Source of the DNA: Plotosus lineatus
Lineage: Eukaryota > Chordata > Actinopteri > Siluriformes > Plotosidae
Reading direction: 5' to 3'
DNA length: 64,000 nt
Assembly: GCA_024760905.1 (NCBI GenBank)
Contig: CM045733.1
Span: 35,109,501 to 35,173,500 of the forward strand
Part shown: positions 24,073-37,598 of the stretch, in pieces
How positions within the stretch are numbered: the stretch's first letter is position 1
How the letters are laid out: each line of letters begins with the position of its first letter
Translations under genes and position numbers: made by a program
Notes under the pieces: generated by a model
The model's input: the letters and a program-made list of their open reading frames with translations, nothing else
Database searches by the model: none
What the model was told of the DNA's origin: nothing

Positions 24073-24869
24073 TTTTATCTATCTAACAATTCATATTGAA
24101 CTAGTAAACTTCCGAATAAAATAAAAAGTAGGCATATGGAACTTAATACAAGCTTATATTTACATGGATCAGACAAGCATCCACTCATTTATAACAATCA
24201 ATGGTATGTCGTGCCATTCATTCATATGCAACTTACTTCCATATTTACTGTCACATCAACTTGAATCATGTAACTTTTCACAGTTCAATGTCACCCCCAT
24301 ATGAATGATTGAATAAATATGATTTAGCACTTGTTTTATTTTGTTTTTCTTTGAAGTTTTATAAGTTTAAAATGATCAAAGCATGTTTTGATGTGCAATG
24401 AAATACAATGTATATAAGCTTTTATGTTTGGGTTTAATTTCCAGTACTAGAGACAATCCTCCAGACCTGGCAGGCCTAAGCATGTAGTTAGGGTCTCCTG
24501 GGAACGTTTGGCAGTATCTCTAGCCAGAAGGGCCTTTAAGTCCTACCTGCAGAACTACTGCCACATCCTGAAGGAGGCAAGGGACATGGAATCTGAATGG
24601 GCCATGTTTTATGCCTCAATTATTGAGGCAGCAGACCATAGCTATAATCGGAACATCTGTACCTCTCGTAGTAGTAACCCCTGAACCCAGTGGTGGACAC
24701 CTGCAGTGAGGGGGAATGTCTAGCTGAAGGAGGGGCCTATGGAGCATTGCTGGGGCTAAGGTTGCCATGGAAGTCAAAAAGCTCTTCAATGGCCAGTCTC
24801 CGGGAGTGGATGAGATCCACCATATCTCAGGGTTCTGGATTTTGTAGGAATGACTGTCTTGTCTGACAT

Positions 24870-24945
24870 GTCGTCAACCGAGAATTAACAAGGTCGAGCT
24901 GCCATTTGAATGGTAGATAGACCTTGTTAATTCTCGGCTGATGAC
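24870..24945. repeat. Small snapback inside LINE fragment
   Basis: Arms 24870-24895 and 24920-24945 are inverted copies over 26 bases with two mismatches, loop 24 bases. The LINE relatives elsewhere lack this insertion. Confidence 0.8.
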
Positions 24946-24983
24946 GTCTCTGCAACATTACGTTGAGTGACAAACTAGTCTGT

Positions 24984-25237
24984 CTGTCTGTCTTCCTTTC
25001 GGCTTTTATCCCTTTTACTCGGGAGTCACCACAGCGAATCATCTGATTCGCACGTTTGATTTGGCAGAGGTTTTTACGTCGGATGCCCTTCCTGTCACAA
25101 CCCTTTTTAGCAAGGGACAGAAACACGCTGACGACTTTGCAGCTACTCTTTACGAAAGTCAGCAATGGTTCTTTTACATGCCTCTACCATAGACAGTGAG
25201 AGACATGGCCCGCCTTTGATAACCCAGTTAGCTGCAC
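24984..25237 (-). mobile_element. SINE family A, 5'-truncated, with 16-bp duplication
   Basis: RTE-type tail and body as at 8061-8412 but ending in the body ('aacccagttagctgcac'), so the tRNA head is missing. Flanks tgacaaactagtctgt (24968-24983) and tgacaaactggtctgt (25238-25253) differ at one base, so the truncated copy was inserted as such. Confidence 0.87.
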
Positions 25238-26690
25238 TGACAAACTGGTCTGTGCTTTAGAATATCTAATCTAGAACAATCCAAGTGAGGCAGAGTTGGT
25301 CAGCATAACAGTTTATTGAAGCAGAGAGGGAGTCCGAGGGAATGGACAAAGGTTGGCAGTGCCCTGAAATGTGTAGATTTTCAGTAGTGTTTACGGTTAT
25401 CCAGGGTTCACCATGGTACATCTCATAAAGGATATATGAGATCCTTACCGCAGGACACTTTTATATCTTCGTATACATCACATTTAGTATATACCTCATA
25501 ACAGATGGCCATCACAGTCGGCATACATGTCACAGTGAGCCGCCATCACAACCAATGCGTGGAACTTCCGCCTCTTTACAGTGGTCATTGGGGGCCATTA
25601 CTTCTTGATTGGCAAACTGGGGTGGTAGTTCCACTTTTTAAAAAAGTGGATGGGAAGGTGTGTTCTATCATGGAATCACACCCCTTAGCCTACCCAGAAA
25701 AGTCTATGAAGGAGTACAGGAGAGGAGGATCCGACCAATAGTTGAACCTCAGATTCAAAAGGAACAATGTGGTTTTTGTCCCGGTCGTGGTACTCTCTCA
25801 ACCAACTCTATACACCACTCTACAGGATCTTAGAGGGGATATGGCAGTTTGCCCAATCTGTCCACATGTGCTTTGTGGATTTAGAGAAGGCTGTAATCCT
25901 CGGGCTATCTTGTCAGGTGTGCCCTGGGACTATGGCGTTCCGGACTCATTGCTACAGGTCATTAGGTCTCTGTACCACCAGAGCCACAGCTTGTTCTACA
26001 CTGGTAAAACAGATTGAATTAATTTTTGGTGTGGTTGAGAATCCGCTAATGCTGTCTTTTGTCACCGGTTCTGTTCATAAATTTACAGACAGAATTTCTG
26101 GGTACAAGCACGGTGTTAAGAGGTTCTGGTTTGATAGCCATTGGATCTCACCGCTGCTTTTTGAAGATAATGTAATTTTTGGCTTCATCAAGCCAGACAT
26201 CCAGCTATCATTGGAGCAATTTGCAGCTGAGTGTAAGTCGAGGTCCAAGTCCAAGGTCCAAGTCGAGGCCATGGTTCTCAGCCCGAAAAGGGTGGACTGT
26301 ACGCTCCTGGTCTGGAATGAAGTCCTGCCCAATGTGCAGAAGTTAAAGTATCTCTGGGTCATGTTCATGAGTGAGGGAAGAATGGAATTGGAGATAGGCA
26401 AATTGGTGAAGCCTCTGCTGTAAAGCAAAGCTTGTACGGGTCCATCATGATGAAGAGGGAGCTGACCCAGAAGGCAAAGTTCTCATATTACCAGTTAATC
26501 TATGTCCCAGCCCTCACCTATGATCATGGACTTTGGAGCGTGACTGATGAAAAGAACAAGATCATGAATACAGGTGGTTGAAATGAACTTCCCTCGCAGG
26601 GTGGCAGCCACAGAGATAGAGTGAGAAGCTCAGCCATCCGGGAGGAGCTCGGAGTAGAACATGGTGCCCTCGCGACCCGATCCGAGATTA

Positions 26691-27213
26691 AAAGAAGGAA
26701 GATAACGATGGGTTTAATTTCCCTTTAAACTCAGATTTTTCCATAAAGACCCATTTTTCTTCTACAGTTTGTGTAGGTTTTTTATGTAATACAGTTTGAA
26801 CTTGGTCTCACTAAGATCTAGGCGTGGAAGGCCATTTAACACCACTGAAATATAGTATGTGACATAAGACTTCAGGAACATAGTGCTGATACAACACCAT
26901 GCCTTAAATTCAACATCAGTCACGAGGCTTGTTGAAGTTTAAATATTCAGAGACAGTTATTTAGTGAGCAAAGAGACTGACAGAACTGTTGTATGTGTGT
27001 GTGTGTGGGGGGGGGATGGGGGGGGGGGCCTTAGCTGTCACTGTCACTGTGTGAAGATCTATTACTAAGCTAATGATCATTTCTGGCTCCAAAGGGAGTA
27101 ATTGCAGACATCTCGTGCAGCATTAGAGAATGCATTTCGGATTGTGTGTCTGTAATGTGTGATGTCAAAATAGAATAGAAAAGCGTTTTTATTCATCCCT
27201 ACCTCCCAAGAAT

Positions 27214-27252
<39 letters not shown>

Positions 27253-29880
27253 CTCTCTCTCGCTCTGTTCATGTATGTGTATAACTGCACGAGAGAGAAG
27301 CCAAAGATGTGTAGATTGCCACTTTTTTCACACCTACATCTCTACTGAACCCCACTTCCCACAGTGCACCTATGTGGCATTTTCATTCAGCTGTCTATTC
27401 ACCTGATGTTCTGAACTGTATATTCATGATTGTAAATATGAACAGTAAAAAGCTATAAACTAAACAAACAAGACAAGTGATACAAGCAAACAAGGAAATC
27501 AGAGAGTGAAAAGATCTGAAAAGAAAACCCAGTCTTAACCCTTTCTTTCATTTCAGACTGTAGACGTGAAATGCAGTGGAGACAACTTGAATTAACTTCA
27601 GCTTTTAAAAGGAGACCTGCTGCTTTTATAACACCAACCTCAGACACTTACCAATAGAGCAAGTGCTTCTCAAATGAGGAACATGCTTTTCTGGAATCAT
27701 GTACGAGAATTAAGTGTAATTTCACCTCCACTCCACTAGTTGGCAGTGGCGCTCTCATTGTAGCGCCATGGTATTTTTTCACATGAGCAAACGATATGAA
27801 GTGCAGTAAACAACCCCTCAAGAAACAACACAAAAAATTTCTAACAGGAACAAAGAGAAAGGTGGAGAGAGAGACAGAGATATTAAAACATAAATAAGTT
27901 GAATGAAGGATTTTTTTTTTAAATTTCAGGCACATTGGTGCACTTTTAATCTTTTTCTGTTACAGATTAAAAAATGTTAATGAAGTTTTTCTTTATTGTA
28001 AGTTGAACTACATTTCTTTCCTTTTGTTTTTAATGTTACTAAAGATACAATGTTATGCAGAGGTGTACTAATAATTTTATAGACAAATAATACTACAGTA
28101 TTTATAGTCACTCGTAGGGCAGTGGGGGGCATGAAATGTTTTTTTCTTCTGAGAGGGGGTGCCACAGAAAATAATTGAGAACCACTGCAATAGAGATATG
28201 TATCAGGAGCCGCACTTTTAGACCGTGCCTAAACGTGTCTATTAAACTTGGTCTGCATACACTCTCTGTAATTGTTACTGTCTTTGCCAACTGACACAAT
28301 ACAACAATTTTGTATCTAAAGTTACTGTGCAGCATTCCCATATTAGTGTTTACTGATGAAATAAGTGTCAATACAGATTACTTTAACATTTAATTTTTCA
28401 TTCATTTAATATGCAAATAATTTATACTGCACAAATACAAGAACCACAAAAAAATTCACTGTATTTACAAACCTTGACATAGTGAAGGCTACCATTTATC
28501 ACATTTCCATTATCTTTTATAAATTTATGCAATATGTACAGTGTAAGACTGTTTACTAGGTCAGAGTAAATGTTGTGAGATTTTGAATTATAGTGTTATA
28601 CTATTAACATACTAACTTGTAGCAGGTACAGTATGCTCACTAGTTGAACACAAATGTTTGTTGTGATATGTCATGTGTTATGTGATCATTCTACAAATTA
28701 GTTCATAATTATTTCATAATTATGTTACATATGAATGAGAAGCCATAGGGCTATGCTACTTGAATTATGTGTTTATCTACACTGAAATAACCTTTTAGTG
28801 TTTTTTACATTATTCTGTTTGTTTAGTGATTATGCATGTTACGAAACAATAATTAACTTGTTTGCATTATTTTTTTTCATGACATGCTCTGCCCCTGTAC
28901 CTCGCAAGGGGCCGTGCAGCCCCCTTGACCCCCAGATGAAATATTTCATTTCCTCTATTTCCTCTATTTCCTCTATTTTTTTATAACCCTCACTGGGATC
29001 CCTGGAAGTTGCATAAAGTTACCCGGTAATGATATACACCCACATAACACACACATCCTCAGTGTTTACCTCCAGGAATTGGATTTGTACACTGGTAAAA
29101 CTGTGCAAATAACCAACAATTACCAGGAACAAAGAATGCACAGAAAGTAAAACAAAGGCACCATAGTTAAATGTCACTGTGAGCAATTTAAAGAGTCTAT
29201 TAATAACCATATACAGTAGTTGAAGCAAAAATGTAACTTAATTACACAATTTTCTAGCAACATACTGTATAATGTGATTTGACATGGAAAATTAAATGGT
29301 CAAAGAATAGATTCATTGTACAGCTAATTTCAGTTTAATAAAATTATTAAACAATTGTTCCAGCATAAAACTGAGAGATAATGTATTTTTTCTCAGTGTA
29401 TAAAGCATTTTGTTGCATCACTTGACAGTGATTAACATAATTTAAGATTTCTGCTTTCTATTTTCGTGTCAGTTTCGTGTGTTTTTTAACACAATTAGTT
29501 CAGTTACTACATATAGTATGCAACAAGCCAATGCATAATTTACCTATAAGGAATATGTACATTGATCATCCCATCCTGATCTCAGTATAACATGTCCCTC
29601 TGACTCATCTGACATTTCTATTAAAAATGAAAACAGACAGACAGCAGGTATTTTTTTCCCACACATTTTTTTATACTTTCATTTAAAGGATGTTCAGTGC
29701 ATTTGATGTCAAGGTTCTGTGTAAGACACTTAAGTTCTACAACTCCAACCTTCACAGCCATGTCTGGTGTTACCAGTATCTTAAGTCAGATCCATCTGTG
29801 TGCAAATTAGGTGCCAATATATCTGCAACTGTTCTGAAAGGCACCAGAGTTTACAACACTACTAATCAAAATACACCATG
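26691..29880. other. Intron, no gene recognised; simple repeats
   Basis: Contains G runs at 27007-27028, a (CT) array at about 27212-27265, and a triple 'tttcctctatttcctctatt' at about 28949-28980. Short open frames have no motifs I recognise and no splice context fitting grik2. Confidence 0.6.
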
Positions 29881-29884
29881 AAGA

Positions 29885-30960
29885 AAGTGACGACACTTTA
29901 TGTTAGGTTGGGTTATAAAAATATCCTAAACCTTCAAAATGTGACAGTGGCACCACAACATACATCACCAAATTGAAAGATTATGGCACCACAACAAACC
30001 TGCCTAGCGAAGGCCATCCACCAAAACTCACAGCCTGGGCAAGCAAGGTACTAAACAGAGAGGCAACAAAGGGACCAAAGGCAACCCGGAAGTAGCTGTA
30101 AAGCTCCACAGCATAGACTGGTGTATCGGTTCACACTTCACAGAGCCAAGCTTTACAGAGAAATGGTGAGAAAATAAACATTACTTATGCCCCTTTCTCA
30201 CTAACGCAACTTTCTCCGCGGAAGCGCACAGCAGTGATTCTGCAAAGCACCGCAGAGCAACGTGTGATTGCTGTTGCGTGTATTGCAATTTGACACTGAA
30301 TAGTCAGCACCACAGCCTTCTTCAGCTACTTGCAGTAAATCCTAACAGTTTAAACTTTCACTGCATTTCTGTGGAAGGACGAAAAACATGTTATTTTTGG
30401 CACCATGTGGCAATGTGCCACCTCCGCCAGCTGCATATGATCACCGTAAACAACGTGTGAACATTGACATGCAACGGTGGTCCCATACAATGCTCCCAGT
30501 GATCATACTTTTTTCTTTGATATAAAATGCTGTAAATCTTCACCTCAGCTATTGCTGCAAAATCGTGTCTTTGAGGGCTAAAGGACAAGGATGAGGGTCA
30601 AAAACTTTTCCGCATCTATATCACATGGTGTTCCTTCTTGAGGTACTGCAGGTATTCATGTGAAGGTTGAATTGGTGAGAAAGTCTTATTAGAAAAAAAA
30701 TTAGAAAGCACATTTAGAGCTCTTCAGAAGACATGTGGAAGACTCACCGAACATACAAGAAAGTCACCTGGTCAGATGAGACTAAAATTAAACATTTGGA
30801 CCACCAAGGAAATCACTATGTCTGGCACAGACACCATGTCCACAATGAAGCATGGTGGTCGCAGTATCATGCTTCTGTTCAGTATTGATGAAAGTACATA
30901 GGTTGCTAAAGACAGGTGTATTACTGTGGAAATTAAATTTTTGAAGTAGACGGAACAGTT
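29885..30960 (+). mobile_element. Tc1-like transposon relic with unidentified insert
   Basis: 'ggccatccaccaaaactcac' with 'gaggcaacaaagggaccaaa' and later 'tcacctggtcagatgagact' (WSDETK) with 'ggtcgcagtatcatgcttct' are fish Tc1 transposase signatures in broken frames. About 30185-30640, with an abrupt change in composition ('acgcaactttctccgcggaa'), has no Tc1 similarity and may be another insertion. Part of the same Tc1 family recurs at 47820-47995. Confidence 0.65.
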
Positions 30961-31713
30961 TTTCTTGAAAGAAAGAGGGAAATCCCAGTGCTTGGATGTG
31001 CAAGCATTTTAGCATTTCGTTTTTTTGTCCATAATTTTACTGAAATGTTTTACTGTATTTTTATTGTATACTTACTAACTGTATATATTCTTAAGACCCA
31101 AAATAGGTGTCTGAGATGAGATGTGTCTACACAACAGCCCAACACAACCATTAAACAGACATATCAGGATCATCATGGGAATTCTAACAGGACAGAAAAC
31201 TTCCGATAAAACTTTTGACGAGAAAATGATTTCAGCAAATTTATGCTTCATTTCCCATGGCTGATCAGGAGACATCTGTCTCGGTCTAATACAGTTGTTT
31301 CCCTCTTTCTCTGCTGCTCTTGTAACATGTCTTTCCTTCGTCGCCCGTGCAGGGAGATTTTAGACATCAATAAATCACTCCACTGATGGATAGACTGAAA
31401 TTACTGCAAAGGAGCTCCACCAGGTCACTGCACCAGCTGCCGTTTCCACAGCAACCCCACATCTCTGGTAGCAACCACTACAGAGATGATTGTCAGGGCT
31501 GTGTGTGCACGCGTGAGAGACTCTCTTCTCATTCACATACACACAGGTGTTATCATTGGTGTTACATCTCCAATGTAAGAACTATTTTCAGTTTTATTCA
31601 GAGAATTTAAATTTTTACACACAAAATTACAACTTCTGCCAAAAAAATCATAACACTCAGAGAGCACCAAACCCAGCCTTTAGTTAACTTTAGAACAAAT
31701 GAACAGGTATGAT

Positions 31714-32067
31714 ACATTCATTCATTCTCTGAACGGCTTAATCCTAATTAGGGTCGTGCAGAGACTGGCGCGCATCTCAGTCAACTCTGGGCTAGGGTAC
31801 GGTACACCCTGCACAGCTCATCAGGCCATCGCATGGCCAACACTCAGACAGCCATTCACACTTACACCTGAGGGCAATTTGGAACAGCCAATTAGCCTAT
31901 TGTGCAGGTATTTGGACTCTTGTGAGGAAACTGGAGTACCTGGAGGAAACCCACACAAGCACGGGGAGAGCATGCAAACTCCACACAGAAACACCGAAGC
32001 TAGGAATCCAACCCAGTCCCTCCTGATGTGAGGCGGACATGTTTACCAATACTCCACAGTGCCACCA
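31714..32067 (-). mobile_element. SINE family C with 11-bp duplication
   Basis: Inverse of family C: L2-like tail at the left ('ctctgaacggcttaatccta'), body 'aatttggaacagccaattag', head at the right ('gtgaggcggacatgtttacc'). Flanks aacaggtatga at 31702-31712 and 32068-32078 match. Confidence 0.85.
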
Positions 32068-32324
32068 AACAGGTATGACACAAAATTGGGTGTCGTGAGA
32101 AAAAATCCAGATCAATTTAGCCACAGGACATGAATAATTTTCAAATAGTTTCAGGAGACCAACTGTTAAATCTATCAATAGAAAGGCAGCATTAGAGTGA
32201 GATAGGTCTGTATATCTCCAGGGAAGTCATGAACACAGCTCTTTAATCAAGCATTCTATCACCATCCTGTTTCAACTTTTGGACGGCATTGGTTTGTTTT
32301 CCACTAGTAAGAAGTAAACTGTTT

Positions 32325-32575
32325 CAAAGTCTCACCCACTCTCATCTCACTCATTTGCCAAACAACTTAAGCCTATTAGGAGCACAGAAAGGCTGAAGCC
32401 TATCTCAGGCAACAGTGGGCAAAGGGGAGGTACAGCCTGAACACCTCTGCAGACCATTGCAGAGCCACCACTCATATTTATGTGCAAGTTCCATACAGAA
32501 ACACCTTCACCAAGACCGAGATTTGAACCTAAGGACCTTCATGCTGTGAGGCAGACATGCGGCATGCCCTTTAAG
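32325..32575 (-). mobile_element. SINE family C, diverged copy
   Basis: 'cacagaaaggctgaagccta', 'ttccatacagaaacacctt' and 'atgctgtgaggcagacatgc' are the inverse of family C tail, body and head, more diverged than the neighbour at 31714. The 32576-33384 stretch shows nothing recognisable. Confidence 0.7.
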
Positions 32576-33384
32576 AACTCTTTTCCCAACTAAGGACTTG
32601 CTTCTCTAGGTCATATTTCATAGAAAATGAACACATTTAATGCAGTCCAGATTGTTACTTGCATGACCTTTTTTGAGACATACCCTTTGAGGCTAATGAA
32701 CTTTCAAAAGAAAAGTCCAAAATTATTTGAAGATGAAATAACTCAATATGCATATATGTTCAAACACATCTTTCTACTCTATTGAAACTAGAATACATTC
32801 GTTTATTTTCTTTTTCGATCTTCTAATGCAAGTTTACCTTCTGCGCACTATTTGCCACAACACAATTTTGATCCTTGCAGACTACACACTACACTTCTCA
32901 ACATTCACTGATCCAAATCCTGACTTCAAGTGACATGAACACACCTATCTCTACTCACCACCAATCACTGCCACAGAATAAAAGGACTTGTTGCAGCAAA
33001 CACCTCTTATGAAATATTAATTACTATTTGTTGTTCTAGTACATTACCTAGCCTGTTGTATTCTCGCAGGCAAAAGTTTAAAAAAAGGAAAGACTCTCAC
33101 TAAGATCAGAAATTAGAATCTAATGATATTGTATTGAGTTTCAAATCATTTCAGATCAAGAAGAAAAACCTTACAGATGTCTTCAGAATTACAGCCAGAG
33201 CACTAGTGTCATAAGATATTTTTTCTTTCAGAGTTTACCATTTTTGGACTTTTTGGACCTGACTGCAAACTCATAAAATTCGACAAGCACCCCAATACTT
33301 TTATATTTATTTGTGTGGTATAGTATTTTATATAAATGTATACTGCATTAGACACACACCAAACAGAAAGGGGGATCAGTGAAA

Positions 33385-33520
33385 GAAATGGCCGGCCTTT
33401 GATAACCCAGTTGAATGCACTGTGGCAAAAGCAGTAACAAATCATTGATAGTGGGGCTTGAACCCCCGACATTGGGGTCAGTAATCCAGCACCTTACCAT
33501 GGGCCATCACTGGCCCTTAT
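33385..33520 (-). mobile_element. SINE family A head fragment
   Basis: 'ggcctttgataacccagttg' and 'ggggcttgaacccccgacat' followed by 'gtaatccagcaccttaccat' are the inverse of the family A head and first body segment. Confidence 0.82.
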
Positions 33521-33687
33521 ATCAAGATGCTGATAATGTTACATTTTAAAGGGACTGTTGATATCTTGCATAGTGTCCATGGCACAATGAAATCGTCCCA
33601 CCACGCAAACAAGAATGCATCATAAATTCATTATGCATTTCTTAAAACAGCTCAAACTTTACAGCTGTGAACACATACACACATATA

Positions 33688-33689
<2 letters not shown>

Positions 33690-33782
<93 letters not shown>
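33690..33782. repeat. (CA)n microsatellite
   Basis: About 46 uninterrupted CA units; the overlapping open frame is an artefact. Confidence 0.98.
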
Positions 33783-33784
<2 letters not shown>

Positions 33785-34236
33785 CATGCTGTCTTTACAG
33801 GTAGCTGATGTCGGAGCCAAAGTCACCACATGATGTTAGATTACTGGTTATAATGCTTAAGGTGATAACTATACGCCCACAATGGTTCTGGTGCAGCATG
33901 ACCATGGCAACAGAAACAGTTGCTTTTTCAATTATCTTGCCTATATTGCTCGAGACAGTTAATTAAATATATGTCAGACTTGCTAAAGTAATTGGCTCTG
34001 ATGGATATGATGACATCCATATTCCCAGACTGATTGCCTGGTATGGCTTTTTCATCCATCCTAACTATAGAAATACTGATTTTTCTAATTGTTATTGTTT
34101 ACTGTTGTGTTTGTCTGGTGAGTTGGAGAAATTCACATGTCCAGACTGATCCTTTAGTATAGTTCTTCCATCGAATTCTCATCTCGGCATAGTGAAAAAA
34201 ACAGACTTTCATTGTCCGATCACATCAATATTTCAG

Positions 34237-37200
34237 GTCAGGTCGGGTATGAGGGCATGCGCCGGGATGGCACTTCGCTGCCTCCACCAGCCGCCTCCAC
34301 TCATCCGGCCGTCTCCTGGCAATCGACCAGGCCTGCATAGGGCCCATACCCCCCCCCGGCAGGGCAGCCCTCAGCTACGACAACCACGTCGCACGTGGTC
34401 GTCCCCGCAATTGGCTCCAGCCCCTAGGATCCAGAACACACAGGATCCGGTGTGCTGGGTCCAAAGGCGGGAAACGCGCCAAGTGCCCAAAGTAGCGCAG
34501 CTGACAGTCGCGGATCAAGCAGGTTACTCTTATCATCTCTGCATCCCCAAGCACCTTCCGGTTGGTAACAAAGTCCCACCAGCGGTATCCGAAGATACGG
34601 TGAAGGGAAGTCGTAACAAAGGAGTCCAGTCGTCGTCCAAGCTCAACCGTGAGCGTCCATGTCTCGCTTGAGTAGAGCAAGACAGGGAGCACCAGGGAGC
34701 GAAAGACTCGGGCTTTCGTCCACCTGCTCAGATACGTCGACCACCACACGGTCCTGTCCAGCGAGTTCATTGCCTTATAGGCTAGACCAAGTCGATGATT
34801 GATCTCGGCCTTGTCATCAGTGGAACGATGGACCACGCTGCCAAGGTAAGTGAAAGACTCCACGATCTCTACTCTTTCACGACCCACAGCGATCGAGTCA
34901 ACAGCAGCATCCAAGAGGTCGCCAAAAGCCTGGATCTTGGTTTTGATCCAAGAGACTCGTAAACCAAGCGGTTCCGCCTCCTCACTCAGCGAACAGAGAG
35001 TCTCCGTCAGGACATCCATCATTTCCGCGAAGATCACTGCGTCATCGGCAAAGTCCAGATCAGTAATCCGAACCTCACTGAACGACACACCGCAGGCCGA
35101 TCCACCCGATACTCCCGCCATGATCCAGTCCATTGCAGTACTGAAGAGAGTGGGGGCCAGAACACACCCCTGCCTCACTCCGGTCTTGACCAAAAAGAAG
35201 TCAGAGGTTGAGCCCTCACACCTCACAGCACTCTCTGTCCCAGAATACAGCGACGATATCAGCCGGACCAGAGCCAACGGGATCCCACGTAGATGAAGTA
35301 TGCCCCAGAGGGCCTCCCTATCCACTGAGTCGAACACTTTGCGAAAATCTATATAGGCGGCAAGGAACCCCCTATTAAACTTTCCCAAGCGCTCAGATAG
35401 GACGCGGACAGCCAGGATGCAGTCAACGGTAGACCTCTTCAGTGTAAACCCGACTGTTCAGGGTGCTGGTGCCCTAGAAGCTGCTGTCAGATCCTGTCCA
35501 GTAGAATCCGTGCGAAGACCTTGCCCGGAACTGAGAGGAGAGTAAACCCCCGGTAACTGTTGCATTCTCAGGTCTCACCCTTCACCTTCCCGATCGGGAC
35601 AACGATGCTCCGTTTCCAGTCAGTTGGGATGACACCAGTGCTCCACACGGAGCACATGAAAACAAACAGCCACCTGAGGACGGCCTCACCTCTCGCCTTA
35701 AGCATTTCCACGTGGATACCACAAACTCCTGCAGATTTGCCATCTGCCAAGTGCCACACCGCCCTCTGAGTTTCCTCAAGAGTTGGCAGGTCACAGCTTG
35801 GGGGAGGGTCGGCCACAAAAGTTTCAGCATCCCCGACGGCCAGGCTCCGGGCGGGAGGGTCAGCACGATAGAACTCCTCAAAGTACTCGTCCCAATGAGT
35901 CCTCACTTCAGATTCTTCAGTAAGGACACTAACATCTGCAGCTTTCACCGTCTGGCATCGCATTGTGGACCGAGAGGAACGGAGGCTCCGCAACGCCCTG
36001 TAAGCCAGGCGAGAGTCACTCGAATTCAAGTGGCCCTCGACCTTCTCACAGAGATCCCGGACCGCAGCTTCCCGATCTCTTCGCACGGCCTTGACGGCTT
36101 CGCGTTTCAGGTTCCTGGCCAGACCAACTCTGCCGTCGAGTTGAGCCTGTCTCGCTCTCTCGATGATGTCGACGGTCTCAAAGGGGATGGCTGTTCCTGT
36201 TCGTCTGGGCGACCCCGGTATGCAGCCATGGGACACCTCCAGGATGCGATCTCTGAAACCAGCCCAGAGAGCCTCTGTGCCTGCACCCGCGTCCAGATCC
36301 TCCAGGGATTCCCCAAGCCTACTGGCGAACTCCGAAGCCACATCAGGGTCCCTGAGTCGGCTTTCGTCAAATCGCATTTGACGAGCCAGGGCTTTCTCAG
36401 GGCGCCTGAAGCGGATCTTCAGAGTCGCCATCAGAAGCCTGTGGTCTCCCGAGAAGAGCTGGGCACTTCTGAAGACACGGCAGTTCTGGACCAGCCGCCA
36501 GCGACTACCTATGAGAGCATGGCTGATCTCCTTCCTAGTGACGCCGTCGTTGTTGTACCAAATCCAGCATCGTGGATCCGATCTCTGGAACCACGAGCCA
36601 GCAATCCTTAAGCCCCAACTTTTTGCAAAGTCAAGAAGCATTAAGGCGACACCACCGAGTTCAGCTGGCCGTAGAAGGTTTCCTTTATAGATCAATCACT
36701 CACCCCGGTCGGAGCCTCCGATAACCAAAGGAGCCAATCGATCAGTGACAGTGATGGCAACTCCCTGAGTGTGAAGACCATCGGCCCGGCCAGTCCAGTA
36801 GTAGGTGTACCCACCGATACTTTGTCTCGCCGGACCCAGGCCTCCGCACCTCAGAGAGGGTCGCAATGCCGACACCAAGCAAACTAAGCTCCCTTGATAC
36901 CAGAGGCAGGTGAGAGTCGTCCCGCAGGGAAGTCACGTTCCATGCGCCAACCCAGACTGACCGCCTCAGATTCAACCGAGGCGACCGAAAGGAGTTGGTG
37001 TCCGACACCTTTGCACCACCCGCGTCCCTCACCCTATCACGCCCGACCTGGTTGCTCCAGGATTTCACCCCTATCATGGAGTGGGGGTCCCAGAGGCTTT
37101 TCCCCACCCCCCTCATACGACGCCGCCCAAAGCAGGAATCGGGGTTACTCCACCGGAGCGAACTCCAGTTTAGTAGTGTGTCTTGCTGGCGTTTTTAAGA

Positions 37201-37290
37201 GGGTGGGGGTGCAAACCCCACCTCCCGAGGCTCCTCTAGAGCAGGGGCGCCACTCCCTGACAGGCAAATGCCCGGAGGTATCCTATATTT
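34237..37290 (-). mobile_element. Nearly complete non-LTR retrotransposon (LINE) with 14-bp duplication
   Basis: 3054 bp, flanked by catcaatatttcag at 34223-34236 and 37291-37304. Minus-strand frames in order: 37116-36742 endonuclease start (GAWNVTSLRDDSHLPLVSRE, LGVGIATLSEVRRPGSGETK); 36695-35568 endonuclease end, linker and RT start (LRIAGSWFQRSDPRCWIWYN, GDHRLLMATLKIR, DGKSAGVCGIHVEMLKARGE); 35388-34375 RT and C-terminal part (AAYIDFRKVFDSVDREALWG, VKTGVRQGCVLAPTLFS, ITDLDFADDAVIFAEM, TYLGSVVH, RGRPRATW). The catalytic FADD is intact. Part of the endonuclease centre is missing or frameshifted near 36700, and there are breaks near 35390-35567. More GC-rich than its host intron. Confidence 0.93.
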
Positions 37291-37465
37291 CATCAATATT
37301 TCAGCCTTCATCAAACTCAGCTTCTGAGATCCATTATCCTAAGAAAAAGAAGCATGAACTTCTAGAACACAAACAATCTACAGAAACGTCCAATTCAAAT
37401 CACCTTATTAGATGTTTTCTTAAGAAGGTACCATAAAAAGCATATATTTTATCACCTCCCCCACT

Positions 37466-37470
<5 letters not shown>

Positions 37471-37551
<81 letters not shown>

Positions 37552-37566
37552 GCGTGCGCGCACACA

Positions 37567-37597
<31 letters not shown>

Positions 37598-37598
37598 T
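37471..37598. repeat. (CT)n-(CA)n compound microsatellite
   Basis: (CT) about 37471-37510, then (CA) with an ACGCGCGTGCGCGC interruption to about 37598. Confidence 0.97.

Larger units (their letters stand above)
24440..26690 (+). mobile_element. Non-LTR retrotransposon fragment, decayed
   Basis: Broken plus-strand frames: AKVAMEVKKLFNGQSPGVDE (RT linker) near 24757-24816, YPEKSMKEYRR near 25690, MCFVDLEKAVI near 25870, a degraded YGVPDSLLQVIRSLYHQS near 25930, LLFEDNVIFGF (the FADD box altered to FEDN) near 26154, AECKSR.SKVQVEAMVLSPKRVDC near 26225-26303 and VQKLKYLWVMF near 26336. Same family as 42900-44280 and 63840-64000. It is interrupted at 24870-25560 by a snapback, a SINE A and unidentified DNA. 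Confidence 0.8.

Noticed and set aside
34850..36611. Long plus-strand open frames over the LINE
   Set aside because: They are antisense shadows of the retrotransposon's minus-strand coding frames.
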